Shown here: positions 55,065 to 63,318 of the stretch, piece by piece
Layout: each line of letters starts with the position of its first letter
Position numbering within the stretch: the stretch's first letter is position 1
Made by a program: the position numbers and the translations under genes
Assembly: GCA_020161295.1 (NCBI GenBank)
Contig: JAIUOA010000002.1
Span: 62,001 to 126,000 of the forward strand
Reading direction: 5' to 3'
DNA length: 64,000 nt
DNA from: Bacillota bacterium
Lineage (GTDB): Bacteria > Bacillota > Clostridia > Peptostreptococcales > Acidaminobacteraceae
The notes under the pieces: generated by a model
Databases searched by the model: none
Told to the model about the DNA's origin: nothing
The model's input: only the letters and a program-made list of their open reading frames with translations

Positions 55065-55484
55065 ATGGGCAAATCAGTACCGGATGCATCTTTATTATGG
55101 AGAGATCGCAAGCGTATTTTGGGTTTACCGATATCATTTACAGTGTATACGCTTAAAAATCAGCGCTTATACTTAAAGGAGGGATTTTTTAATACGAAGG
55201 AAAATGAAATGTTGCTTTATCGCATACTCGACATCAATCTTTCTAGAAGCCTAGGAGACAAGATTTTTGGTGTGGGCTCGCTCACTTTGTTTACTGCGGA
55301 TGAAACCCATCGTGAGTTCGTGATAAAGAATATTAAGAATCCACAGCAGGTACGTGATCTGATTAGCACTGAAGTGGAAAAAGAAAGAGAACGCTTAAAG
55401 ATTCGAGGAAGAGAAATCTATGGTGTCTCCGATTCTGATGGTCCTGACAACGCAGTGGATGTAACTGTCGATCCTGGTGAGTAA
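55065..55484 (+). CDS. PH-like (bPH_2) domain protein
   Basis: 139 residues. Residues about 8-115 form a bacterial PH-like domain (LPISFTVYTLKNQRLYLKEGF, then EMLLYRILDINLSRSLGDKIFGVGSL and the final helix NPQQVRDLI). The tail is acidic (SDSDGPDNAVDVTVD). There are no membrane helices, unlike many bPH_2 proteins. Function is unknown. It is 18 bases before the HD-GYP gene and probably in the same operon. Confidence 0.8.
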   Translation: MGKSVPDASLLWRDRKRILGLPISFTVYTLKNQRLYLKEGFFNTKENEMLLYRILDINLSRSLGDKIFGVGSLTLFTADETHREFVIKNIKNPQQVRDLISTEVEKERERLKIRGREIYGVSDSDGPDNAVDVTVDPGE

Positions 55485-55502
55485 TCGTTTTAGGGAGGGC
55501 AT

Positions 55503-56753
55503 ATGAACACGAATACCACCTATCGCGCCCTTTTAGTCGCCATCATACATTCATTGGACTTAATTAACAAATTACTTAAACACCATCATAGACGTGTTGC
55601 AGTGGTGGCTAAGCATTTGGCAGAGGGCTGTGGCCTCGAAGTGGCGGAGATGAAAAATCTCGTCGTAGCGGCTTCCTTACACGATTTGGGCGCACTAACC
55701 GTGCATGAACGCGATCAGCTCATTCAACTTGATGTGGAAAATCCTGAACCCCATGAAATCTTAGGGGCTGCCATGTTGGAAGGCCTTCCGTATTTTGAAG
55801 AGGTGGCTGACATCATCAAGCACCATCACCTCCGATTTGATTCAGCTAGTAAGTTAGATCCGAAGCTTGCGAACCTTTGCCTACTGCTACATTTAGCAGA
55901 CAGATTCGATGTATTGACCATGAATGAAGACCTGACTAAGGTAAATTTTAACGTGATCTATGAGAAATTACAGGCTTTAGGTGGGGTTGTCTTTTCGAAA
56001 GCACATTTGGAGGTCATGAAAATCGTCGCACAAAAAGAGGTGTTTTGGCTTGATTTAGAGCACTTGACCATGGTTAATCTACTCAACGATGTGCTGGACG
56101 AAGAAGTGAATATTCCTGTCACGCTTTCATTACTTGAGCAATTTGCAACGGTTCTATCAAAAGTCATCGATTATCGAAGCGAGTTCACCGCGACGCATTC
56201 CCAAGGCGTCAGTGCAGTGGCAGAAGCCTTAGGACGATTGATGGGATTAGACGAGGACATCTGCTCGAAACTAAAGATTGCAGGGCTTTTACACGACTTG
56301 GGTAAGGTCGGTGTGGCCACGGAGCTAATCGAAAGAAATGGCAGTTTAACAGTCGATGAGTTTGCAGAGGTGAAATCCCACACTTATTTTACTTATGCCA
56401 TCCTTCATGGGATTCCCGGATTAAAGGAAATCTCCATGTGGGCGGCTTCCCATCACGAGCGACAGGACGGTAAGGGCTATCCCTTTAAGCTCAGCCATGA
56501 GCAGATGACGTTGCCCATGACGATTGTTTCGTATGCTGACGTCTTTACAGCGCTTACAGAGGATAGGCCGTATCGTAAAGGCATGCCCATTGAAGAGGTG
56601 ATGAAAAAGATGGATCAGTTGTTCCAATGGTGCGAGTATCCAGAAATTCGCGAGACCCTGAAGCAAAATGCCATCCCACTGAATGTTGTGCGAGAAAGCG
56701 CACAGCACCATTCTTTTGGTCATTATCAAAATGTTAAAAATTTAATTAAATAA
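55503..56753 (+). CDS. Protein with two HD domains, the second an HD-GYP phosphodiesterase
   Basis: 416 residues. The first HD domain (about 28-175) has HD at 60-61 and LHLAD at 130-133. The second (about 230-400) has HD at 264-265 and the HHERQDGKGYP signature at 317-327. HD-GYP enzymes hydrolyse c-di-GMP. The complete C-terminal motif set suggests activity; the first domain lacks the GYP motif. GGGAGG precedes the ATG. It follows the PH-domain gene. Confidence 0.92.
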   Translation: MNTNTTYRALLVAIIHSLDLINKLLKHHHRRVAVVAKHLAEGCGLEVAEMKNLVVAASLHDLGALTVHERDQLIQLDVENPEPHEILGAAMLEGLPYFEEVADIIKHHHLRFDSASKLDPKLANLCLLLHLADRFDVLTMNEDLTKVNFNVIYEKLQALGGVVFSKAHLEVMKIVAQKEVFWLDLEHLTMVNLLNDVLDEEVNIPVTLSLLEQFATVLSKVIDYRSEFTATHSQGVSAVAEALGRLMGLDEDICSKLKIAGLLHDLGKVGVATELIERNGSLTVDEFAEVKSHTYFTYAILHGIPGLKEISMWAASHHERQDGKGYPFKLSHEQMTLPMTIVSYADVFTALTEDRPYRKGMPIEEVMKKMDQLFQWCEYPEIRETLKQNAIPLNVVRESAQHHSFGHYQNVKNLIK

Positions 56754-56833
56754 TTGACAAATGATAATTAATTTCATAGAATAAACGAGAAATACCCGTG
56801 CTGGGTATTTTTAGTCGATTATATGGAGGGTCT

Positions 56834-58027
56834 ATGAAAAAGCAACACAAACTATTTGTCGAATTTCTACCGTTTATCAAAGAAGTTTTGCAAAAGGATA
56901 TTATGGCATCGGTGACAGATTTAAACCAGTTTATCGCTTATGTTCCTGGTGATGCCATCGATGTAAAGGTTAAAAAAGGGATGCCAATTCCAGAAGGAGA
57001 TCCACTTAGAGCCACTATCTCAAACAACCAAATTATTACCGCAATCGTTCCAAAAGAAGTGTATGGCGTACCATTCAGAGCAGTTACATACCCAATCCGT
57101 GATAAAAAAGGTAACTGTATCGGCGCAATCGGCATTGCAGAGAGCTTAGTAAAAGAACAACGCATAAAAGAAGCTCTGGATGATATCGTCAGCAAGATTG
57201 AAAAATCAAATCATAACATATCTTCCATCAGCGACGATGTACATGACATGTCACTGGGTATCCAGGAGCTTTCAAGCGTCGTTGAAGAAGTAAACGCATC
57301 TATTGTTGAAATTACAGACTTGTCAGACCGAATCACCTCCAACGTCGACTCAGTGGCAAATGCAAGTCAAAATGTCATCAAAGAAGCAGAAAACGGCATC
57401 GTCGCAGTAAAAAACATAAATGATACACTTGCAGTAACCGTGGATGAAATATTAAGAGTGCGTGAACAAATCGAGCATTTGAACACCTCTATCGAAAATG
57501 CAAACAAAACCGTTTCATTGATCAATAGTATCGCGGAGCAAACGAATCTTTTAGCACTCAATGCGAGCATCGAAGCGGCTAGAGCTGGCGAACACGGTAG
57601 AGGGTTTGCGGTCGTCGCAGACGAAGTAGGAAAGCTCGCGGTACAATCAAGAACGTCATCGGTGGAAATCGGCGAGATGATGAAAGGCATTCAAAATGAA
57701 ATCCAAGCAGTCGTCAGCAAAGTCAATCAAGCCGTTCAAAAGACAGATTCCAATAAAGCCAGCGTCGTCGTAGCGACTCAGAATATCGAGCGTATCCTCA
57801 CAGATATCCAAGGTGTTGATCACGACATACAGGGCGTTCGCGTACAAATTAAAAAGCAGTCGAACAACACGAATGAAATTCGACAGGCAGTGGATTCCAT
57901 CACTGTTACAGTTGAAGAAAAGGCGTCAGTGGGCACTGGCATCAACAAGAAGCTGAAGACGCAATCCGACGATATGGACCGTTTCGAAAAAGAAATAAGA
58001 AGCACAGCAAAATCACTGATGGAGTAA
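56834..58027 (+). CDS. Soluble chemoreceptor-like protein (PAS-like sensor plus MCP domain)
   Basis: 397 residues. An N-terminal sensor (about 5-105) contains [27 protein letters not shown], a PAS/GAF-like beta sheet, and there is no membrane helix. A four-helix MCP domain follows with the highly conserved tip [23 protein letters not shown]. It probably joins cytoplasmic receptor arrays. The ATG at 56834 follows GGAGGG; an upstream ATG at 56798 lacks a site. Confidence 0.88.
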   Translation: MKKQHKLFVEFLPFIKEVLQKDIMASVTDLNQFIAYVPGDAIDVKVKKGMPIPEGDPLRATISNNQIITAIVPKEVYGVPFRAVTYPIRDKKGNCIGAIGIAESLVKEQRIKEALDDIVSKIEKSNHNISSISDDVHDMSLGIQELSSVVEEVNASIVEITDLSDRITSNVDSVANASQNVIKEAENGIVAVKNINDTLAVTVDEILRVREQIEHLNTSIENANKTVSLINSIAEQTNLLALNASIEAARAGEHGRGFAVVADEVGKLAVQSRTSSVEIGEMMKGIQNEIQAVVSKVNQAVQKTDSNKASVVVATQNIERILTDIQGVDHDIQGVRVQIKKQSNNTNEIRQAVDSITVTVEEKASVGTGINKKLKTQSDDMDRFEKEIRSTAKSLME

Positions 58028-58055
58028 TTCCATTAGTCTATTTTACAAATGATAA

Positions 58056-58088
58056 AAGATGAAAACATAATCGTTTTCATCTTTTTTG
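58056..58088 (+). terminator. Terminator after the soluble chemoreceptor gene
   Basis: AAGATGAAAAC (58056-58066) pairs with GTTTTCATCTT (58073-58083), followed by TTTT. Confidence 0.88.
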
Positions 58089-58106
58089 TTGTGTTCCAAA
58101 TAAATA

Positions 58107-58141
58107 AGGGTATAATTATAATTATGATAAGGTTACCCTAA
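58107..58141 (+). promoter_or_regulatory. Promoter and candidate metal-regulator operator
   Basis: A TATAAT (58111-58116) lies within the inverted repeat AGGGTA (58107-58112) ... TACCCT (58134-58139). The near-palindrome TAAGG-TTAC-CCTAA (58128-58141) resembles DtxR-family sites. It is placed to allow autoregulation of the regulator and the metal transporter. Confidence 0.5.
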
Positions 58142-58155
58142 TAAGGAGGGCGCGT

Positions 58156-58818
58156 ATGAGTTTTCGAGGCGAAGAAGATTACATCAAGCAGATTTTTCAA
58201 CTACAATGTGACAACCCCTCTTCAGCATATGTTAAGACATCAGAACTAATTCAACTCACCGGGCACGCCGCGCCATCTGTGAACGAAATGATTAAAAGGC
58301 TCGTGAGTAAAGGCTTACTTGAATACAACCGATATGTAGGCGTTAGACTTACCAGTGAAGGCGAACACATCGCAGCCAACATTATAAAGAAACATCGATT
58401 ATGGGAGACTTTTTTGCACGACTACCTCAATTATAAATGGGATGAAATCCATGATGAAGCTGAAGCGTTAGAGCACATCACTTCAGATCGTTTATCTGAA
58501 GCCTTATACGCGTTTATGGCACATCCGAAGACATGCCCACATGGAAATCCCATAGAAGTCTCTATAGACGATCAACACGATTCTGAAGAAATCCTATTGA
58601 TTAATGCATCTACTCACCATGCGTATCGTATCATACGCGTGAAGGATACACCGGATGTGCTCGAGTACTTGGATCGAATTCATTTAAAACCAGGGACGAC
58701 CATACGCATTAATGAAAATGATCCATTTAATGAATTCATCGAAATAAAAAACGACGATAGGACTAAAACAATCGGATACCGACTGGCAAAGTCCATCGTC
58801 GTAAAAAAACTTGAATAA
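58156..58818 (+). CDS. DtxR/MntR-family metal-dependent repressor
   Basis: 220 residues. A winged helix-turn-helix (about 1-70), the metal-binding dimerisation region (about 70-130, with HRLWETFLHDYL, EALEHI and CPHGNPI) and a C-terminal FeoA/SH3-like domain (about 145-220) are all present. The HRLWE-H-E-C/H pattern is that of the iron- and manganese-responsive branch. It is followed 22 bases later by a ZIP transporter, which supports control of metal uptake. AAGGAGGG precedes the ATG. Confidence 0.93.
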   Translation: MSFRGEEDYIKQIFQLQCDNPSSAYVKTSELIQLTGHAAPSVNEMIKRLVSKGLLEYNRYVGVRLTSEGEHIAANIIKKHRLWETFLHDYLNYKWDEIHDEAEALEHITSDRLSEALYAFMAHPKTCPHGNPIEVSIDDQHDSEEILLINASTHHAYRIIRVKDTPDVLEYLDRIHLKPGTTIRINENDPFNEFIEIKNDDRTKTIGYRLAKSIVVKKLE

Positions 58819-58840
58819 ATCATCAACTCAGGAGGAAATT

Positions 58841-59662
58841 ATGATATTTGAAACGAAAGACCTCGTCTTTGCCTTTGGACTGACCATATTAGCAGGACTT
58901 TCAACAGGAATTGGGTCAGCTCTGGCATTTTATACGAAACAAACGAACCACAAATTTCTGTCTGCTGCACTTGGCTTCTCAGCTGGCGTCATGATCTACG
59001 TTTCTTTGGTTGAAATATTTGCAAAAGCAAAGGATTCGCTTATCATCGAGTTTGGTCAGAAAATCGGGTATTCACTCACTACCCTCGCTTTTTTTGGGGG
59101 GATAGCCCTTATCGCATTAATAGACAAACTGGTTCCAGAAGGCGAAAATCCCCATGAAATCAAGGATGTTACAGAGATGAGTAATGGGTCGGAGCCTAAA
59201 GTAAACGAAAAGGCACTATTGCGCATGGGACTGTTTTCCGCACTGGCCATCGCCATCCACAACTTTCCTGAGGGGCTCGCAACCTTTGTTGGGGCATTGC
59301 AGGATCCTACGATGGGCATTAGCATCGCAGTGGCCATCGCCATCCATAATATTCCTGAAGGCATCGCCGTATCAGTGCCTATTTATTTTGCTACTAAAAA
59401 TCGCATGAAAGCTTTCAAAATGTCGTTTTTATCGGGTCTTTCAGAGCCTGTGGGCGCGCTTGTCGGCTTCTTTCTACTTGCGAATTTTTTCTCGGAAGCC
59501 ATGTTCGGTATGATTTTCGCTGGCGTCGCCGGCATCATGGTTTATATCTCGTTAGATGAACTTTTACCCACGGCCCATAAATATGGTGAGCATCACATCG
59601 CCATCTATGGCCTTATTTCAGGGATGGTGGTCATGGCAGCGAGTTTGGTTCTTTTTGCTTGA
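58841..59662 (+). CDS. ZIP-family divalent metal transporter (ZupT-like)
   Basis: 273 residues with eight membrane helices. The metal motifs HNFPEG (helix 4) and HNIPEG (helix 5) are in order, separated by a Gly-rich stretch. It imports Zn2+, Fe2+ or Mn2+. The substrate is probably that sensed by the DtxR-type regulator just upstream, most likely iron or manganese. AGGAGG precedes the ATG at 58841. Its last 32 bases overlap the convergent EamA gene. Confidence 0.92.
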   Translation: MIFETKDLVFAFGLTILAGLSTGIGSALAFYTKQTNHKFLSAALGFSAGVMIYVSLVEIFAKAKDSLIIEFGQKIGYSLTTLAFFGGIALIALIDKLVPEGENPHEIKDVTEMSNGSEPKVNEKALLRMGLFSALAIAIHNFPEGLATFVGALQDPTMGISIAVAIAIHNIPEGIAVSVPIYFATKNRMKAFKMSFLSGLSEPVGALVGFFLLANFFSEAMFGMIFAGVAGIMVYISLDELLPTAHKYGEHHIAIYGLISGMVVMAASLVLFA

Positions 59663-60518
59663 TGAGTTGAGGCATGACCGTCGCGAAGGTAATTAACCCC
59701 GCACCGACGATTCCCTGTAAGCCGATCGCCTCGCCTAGTAGAATGAGACCTAAAAGTGCTCCGAAAATTGGTTCAAAAACATATAAAAGGGCTGTGCGCG
59801 TCGCCGGTACGATGGTTTGTGCATAATTAGCAAGAACATAAGCAACACTCGTGCAGCCGACACTTAAAACCAGTAAATTTCCCACAACTAATGGCATACT
59901 AAGTCCAACCTTCAAATCAACAAAGGGACTCTCTAGCAAGAGTGCAGGGATTAAGCTTAATAAGCCAACAGTCAATACTTGTATGGATGCAATTCCTAAG
60001 GGATCGCTTGAAGTCACATATTTTTCTACCGTGAGGATGTAAAAAACCACTACCAAGGTACCAAGTAGCGTTAGAAAATCACCGAAGTTCACGCCACCAG
60101 CGGTGCCATCCAGAGTGACCAAGCCGAGTCCGATGACCGCGAGCACGGTGGAAAACCAGACACTTTTTGTCTGCCGTTTTTTAAACAGAAACGCCAGAAC
60201 AAACGGAACGAAGATGACACTGCTACCGACGATAAAGGCATTTTTTGCCACGGTTGTGTACTTCAAACCGTACGTATGAAAAACAAAAGCGGTAAACAAA
60301 AGTGTACCCGTAATAAGACCGCCTCTAAGCTGTGCTTGATCTAATTTGAAACGTTTAATGGCCAATAAAAATAAAATGAGCAAAATTCCACCGACCATAA
60401 AACGCGTTCCCATAAAGGTAAAAACACCTAAGTGATCGAGAAGTGGCTTGGTTAGTGCAAACGACGATCCCCACAAGGCTACAGATGCCAGGAGCATCCA
60501 TTCTGCGAATTTTTTCAT
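59631..60518 (-). CDS. EamA-family drug/metabolite transporter
   Basis: 295 residues with ten membrane helices in two EamA repeats (ALWGSSFALTKPLLDHLG at the start and a second beginning about LLTLGTLVVVFYILTVEK). The AL-G-FALTK and YVFEPIFGALLGLILLGE signatures are typical. Substrate is unknown. The ATG at 60518 follows GAGGTG. Its end overlaps the ZIP gene by 32 bases on the other strand. Confidence 0.88.
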   Translation of the reverse strand: MKKFAEWMLLASVALWGSSFALTKPLLDHLGVFTFMGTRFMVGGILLILFLLAIKRFKLDQAQLRGGLITGTLLFTAFVFHTYGLKYTTVAKNAFIVGSSVIFVPFVLAFLFKKRQTKSVWFSTVLAVIGLGLVTLDGTAGGVNFGDFLTLLGTLVVVFYILTVEKYVTSSDPLGIASIQVLTVGLLSLIPALLLESPFVDLKVGLSMPLVVGNLLVLSVGCTSVAYVLANYAQTIVPATRTALLYVFEPIFGALLGLILLGEAIGLQGIVGAGLITFATVMPQLIKQKEPNSLP

Positions 60519-60651
60519 ATGACACCTCAGCAATTGGTCTTTTTTAACTTTAACATGAAAGCCACAGAATAAAAACCCTTTTAGAAGAATTGTAACTTAG
60601 GTGGTTTGTTTGGTATAATGAGTCAAAACGATATTTAAGAAAGTAGGCAAT

Positions 60652-62217
60652 ATGAGTCTGACATTTAAAGAATTCAACTTATCCCCCACGATTCAAAAGT
60701 CACTTGATGAAATGGGCTATATAAATCCCACTGAAGTACAATCACGCGTGATTCCTAAAGTACTGGCGAAAGAAGACCTCATCGTCATCTCAAAAACAGG
60801 TAGTGGAAAAACAGGCGCATTTGGAATTCCCATGCTTGAAGCGCTCGAGCGCGATGAGAATGGCCCTAAAGCCCTTATTTTGACCCCCACACGTGAGCTT
60901 GCCGTTCAGGTGGACGCGGATTTAAAGGCCATGTCCAAGTATAAATCCATTAAAACCACAGTTCTTTATGGTGGCCACGGCATTGGTGGGGAGATAGAGA
61001 AACTAGCAAAAGGCGTTGATATCGTAACGGGTACTCCGGGGCGTGTTTTTGACCATATGACACAAGGCAATCTAAAAACGGGTAACATTCAATTTCTCGT
61101 GCTAGACGAAGCAGACAGGATGCTCGACATGGGGTTTATCGATCAGGTCAAGCGCATTGTTAAAAAAATTCCGGACAACAGAGTAACGCTATTATTTTCT
61201 GCTACGATACCCCCTGAGGTACAGAAACTTTGTGTTACCTATATGAAAAATCCTGATACCATCGAAATAGAATCTGAAACGAAGACAGTGGATACCATCA
61301 CACAGTTTTACTATAAAGTGGAGCATAATGAAAAGCGAAAGCAGCTGCATCGCATTTTGACGGTTGAGCAGCCTGAGAGCTGTATGGTCTTTTGTAATAC
61401 GAGGATGACGGTTGATAAGGTCAATGAGTTCTTGCAGCACAAAGGCTACACCAGTAAAGCATTACACGGTGCCAACTCACAGACCAATCGAATGAAGTCC
61501 ATCCAACAGTTTAAGAAGGGCGATTTTGAAGTTTTAGTGGCTACTGATGTCGCAGCGAGAGGCATTCATGTGGATGATCTGTCATTAGTGGTGAATTATG
61601 ATGTCCCACAGGATAAGGACAATTACATTCATCGCATCGGGAGAACGGGGCGTGCTGGAAATGGTGGTCGCGCCATTACATTAGTGACGAAGGATGACCA
61701 ATACACACTCTATGAAATTGAAGAGCATGTGGGGGTATTGATTCCACAGGAAGAGCTTCCCACCGATGATCAAGTCAACGCCATGCCTAAACGCACGCCT
61801 AAGCCATATGTTCAGAAAGGGCATGAAGTCGACTCGAAGCGTAAACCACATGGGCCACGTAAACCCCACGAATCAAGTAAACCCCACGAATCAAGTAAAC
61901 CGCAAGAAGCGAATAAAACACATGAGTCACGTAAACCACATCATTCAACTAGCTCATCTGTTTCAAATAAATCTCAGGGGCCACGTAAACCTTATGAACC
62001 GCGAAAACCGTATGAGCAACGTAAGCCGTATGAGCAACGTAAGCCGTATGAATCTAATAAACCCATTGAGGCCAATCCTATAAATGGGGTAGATAAGACA
62101 AAAGTCGCGTCGCAGGCTCCGGGACCTGTGAAACCTCAGGTTCAAGCAATTACGGCTGAAACTCAAAAGCCTGTGTCTTTCCTCAAAAAAATGATTAACT
62201 GGATAACGAAAAAATAA
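60652..62217 (+). CDS. DEAD-box RNA helicase with a repetitive basic tail
   Basis: 521 residues. All core motifs are present: Q motif (PTEVQ), SKTGSGKTGAF, PTRELA, TPGR, DEAD, SAT, ARGIHVDDL and HRIGRTGR. The core ends near residue 370. The tail (about 390-490) is made of short K-P-H/Y-E repeats in a Lys/Arg- and Pro-rich frame and is unlike the RGG tails of CsdA or CshA; it probably binds RNA non-specifically. It has an extended -10 box (TGG-TATAAT, 60611-60619) before it. Confidence 0.93.
   Translation: MSLTFKEFNLSPTIQKSLDEMGYINPTEVQSRVIPKVLAKEDLIVISKTGSGKTGAFGIPMLEALERDENGPKALILTPTRELAVQVDADLKAMSKYKSIKTTVLYGGHGIGGEIEKLAKGVDIVTGTPGRVFDHMTQGNLKTGNIQFLVLDEADRMLDMGFIDQVKRIVKKIPDNRVTLLFSATIPPEVQKLCVTYMKNPDTIEIESETKTVDTITQFYYKVEHNEKRKQLHRILTVEQPESCMVFCNTRMTVDKVNEFLQHKGYTSKALHGANSQTNRMKSIQQFKKGDFEVLVATDVAARGIHVDDLSLVVNYDVPQDKDNYIHRIGRTGRAGNGGRAITLVTKDDQYTLYEIEEHVGVLIPQEELPTDDQVNAMPKRTPKPYVQKGHEVDSKRKPHGPRKPHESSKPHESSKPQEANKTHESRKPHHSTSSSVSNKSQGPRKPYEPRKPYEQRKPYEQRKPYESNKPIEANPINGVDKTKVASQAPGPVKPQVQAITAETQKPVSFLKKMINWITKK
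61838..62066 (+). repeat. Tandem repeat array in the helicase tail
   Basis: The DNA repeats short units coding for (R/S)KPHESS and RKPYEQ. Exact 18-base repeats include CCCCACGAATCAAGTAAA, found twice, and CGTAAGCCGTATGAGCAA, also found twice in direct tandem near 62020-62055. Copy number may vary between strains. Confidence 0.8.
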
Positions 62218-62223
62218 AATAAT

Positions 62224-62253
62224 AAAGCCGTGATGCTTATTGATCACGGCTTT
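62224..62253. terminator. Bidirectional terminator
   Basis: AAAGCCGTGAT (62224-62234) pairs with ATCACGGCTTT (62243-62253). The minus side is followed by a long T-rich run, so it serves mainly the XRE-B12 gene. Confidence 0.85.
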
Positions 62254-62259
62254 CATGTT

Positions 62260-63165
62260 TTATAATTGCTTTTCCATCGAAAGTATGGCATTTCGAAGCT
62301 GACTGGCTTCCCGTATGAAGAAATCGGCGTCAAGCTCATCAAGGGCATACCTCTCATCTCGGATGGCTCTTCCGCCTACCAGAATTTTAATCGGTTTATC
62401 CTTTCTCAGCGTTCTTAAGGTTTGAATCAGCTCTTTAGTGTTGTTGAGATGTGCACCAATCGAAACAGAGATAACCACCATTTGTATATCAAGCTCATCG
62501 ATGAACTGGTGGAGACTACTGATGGGGATGCTGTTTCCTATGAAGTAGGTTTTCCAGTTTTCATGTCTAAAATATTCTCTGATGATTTTTAAGATCAAAA
62601 CATGTTCTTCGTTGCTCGGCAACATGAAAACGGCAGAATACGGCTTAGACTGAATACCTTGAGAGGTACTGGTCATGGAGAGCCACCGGTCCACAAGATT
62701 TGATATCAGATGCTCTTCAGCAACGGTAACCTTGCCCACTTGCCATAAGTCGCCTGTAAGTTTTAAAATAGGCAAATAGACTTTTTCTATTAAGGTGAGG
62801 GTGCTTAAACCATTCTGATAAAGGTCAAATATGCGATCAGTCGCTTCCTTTTCCTTGCCTGTGATAATCCAATCAATTAAGCGATGATTTAATGTGTCAT
62901 ATTCAGCCATAGATAGGTCTACGACTGTATCATTTTTCTTAGTGGCTTGATAAAGACTTGCATACTCAGTGGTTCCTAACAAATAATCGATGCGAACATT
63001 TAGCGTTTCAGATAATTTTACAAGTAAACTTTCGCCAGGAAATCTAGAGTTGTTTTCATAACTTGCAATAGTGGATTGGGCGATAGCCAAAATTTCTGCA
63101 AGCTCTTTTTGTGTTAGATTTCTAAGCTTTCGTGCATTTTTAAGCCTTTGGCCAAAATCACTCAT
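62260..63165 (-). CDS. XRE-family regulator fused to a CarH-like cobalamin-binding domain
   Basis: 301 residues. An XRE helix-turn-helix occupies about 1-62. A helical cap domain of the methionine-synthase type (about 88-165) carries W141-x9-E151-H152, the W-x9-EH signature that shields the adenosyl group in CarH. A Rossmann-like B12 domain follows (about 175-300), with H188 in EEHVLI as the likely lower cobalt ligand, though the usual final Gly of DxHxxG is Ile. In Thermus CarH the residue after the Trp is the His that binds cobalt in the light; here it is Gln142. So B12 binding is likely, light sensing uncertain. AAAAGGTGA precedes the ATG. Confidence 0.9.
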   Translation of the reverse strand: MSDFGQRLKNARKLRNLTQKELAEILAIAQSTIASYENNSRFPGESLLVKLSETLNVRIDYLLGTTEYASLYQATKKNDTVVDLSMAEYDTLNHRLIDWIITGKEKEATDRIFDLYQNGLSTLTLIEKVYLPILKLTGDLWQVGKVTVAEEHLISNLVDRWLSMTSTSQGIQSKPYSAVFMLPSNEEHVLILKIIREYFRHENWKTYFIGNSIPISSLHQFIDELDIQMVVISVSIGAHLNNTKELIQTLRTLRKDKPIKILVGGRAIRDERYALDELDADFFIREASQLRNAILSMEKQL

Positions 63166-63197
63166 AGGGTCACCTTTTCCTTAAAGTCTTTAAAACC

Positions 63198-63226
63198 ATT
63201 ATACTGATATAATCTGTATCGGTCAA
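63198..63226 (-). promoter_or_regulatory. Promoter of the XRE-B12 regulator with an inverted repeat in the spacer
   Basis: On the minus strand TTGACC (63226-63221) and TATAAT (63203-63198) are 17 bases apart. The spacer holds ACTGATA-N7-TATCGGT (63203-63223), an imperfect palindrome. This places an operator between the promoter boxes and predicts autoregulation. Confidence 0.7.
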
Positions 63227-63278
63227 TTTAACATAAAATTTTATCATTTGTGCTCTTGATTTATATAAAAAAAAGAGG

Positions 63279-63292
63279 TACAGTATACTGTA
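63279..63292. promoter_or_regulatory. 14-bp palindrome before the second antiporter
   Basis: TACAGTA-TACTGTA is a perfect palindrome, 26 bases before the ATG of the antiporter. The half site CTGTA is shared with the spacer of the divergent XRE-B12 promoter. Confidence 0.6.
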
Positions 63293-63318
63293 TTATCAAA
63301 TATTCTAAGGAGTTAAAA

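Noticed and set aside
61838..62066. CRISPR array
   Set aside because: The repeats are in frame, contiguous and encode the helicase tail; there are no unique spacers and no cas genes.
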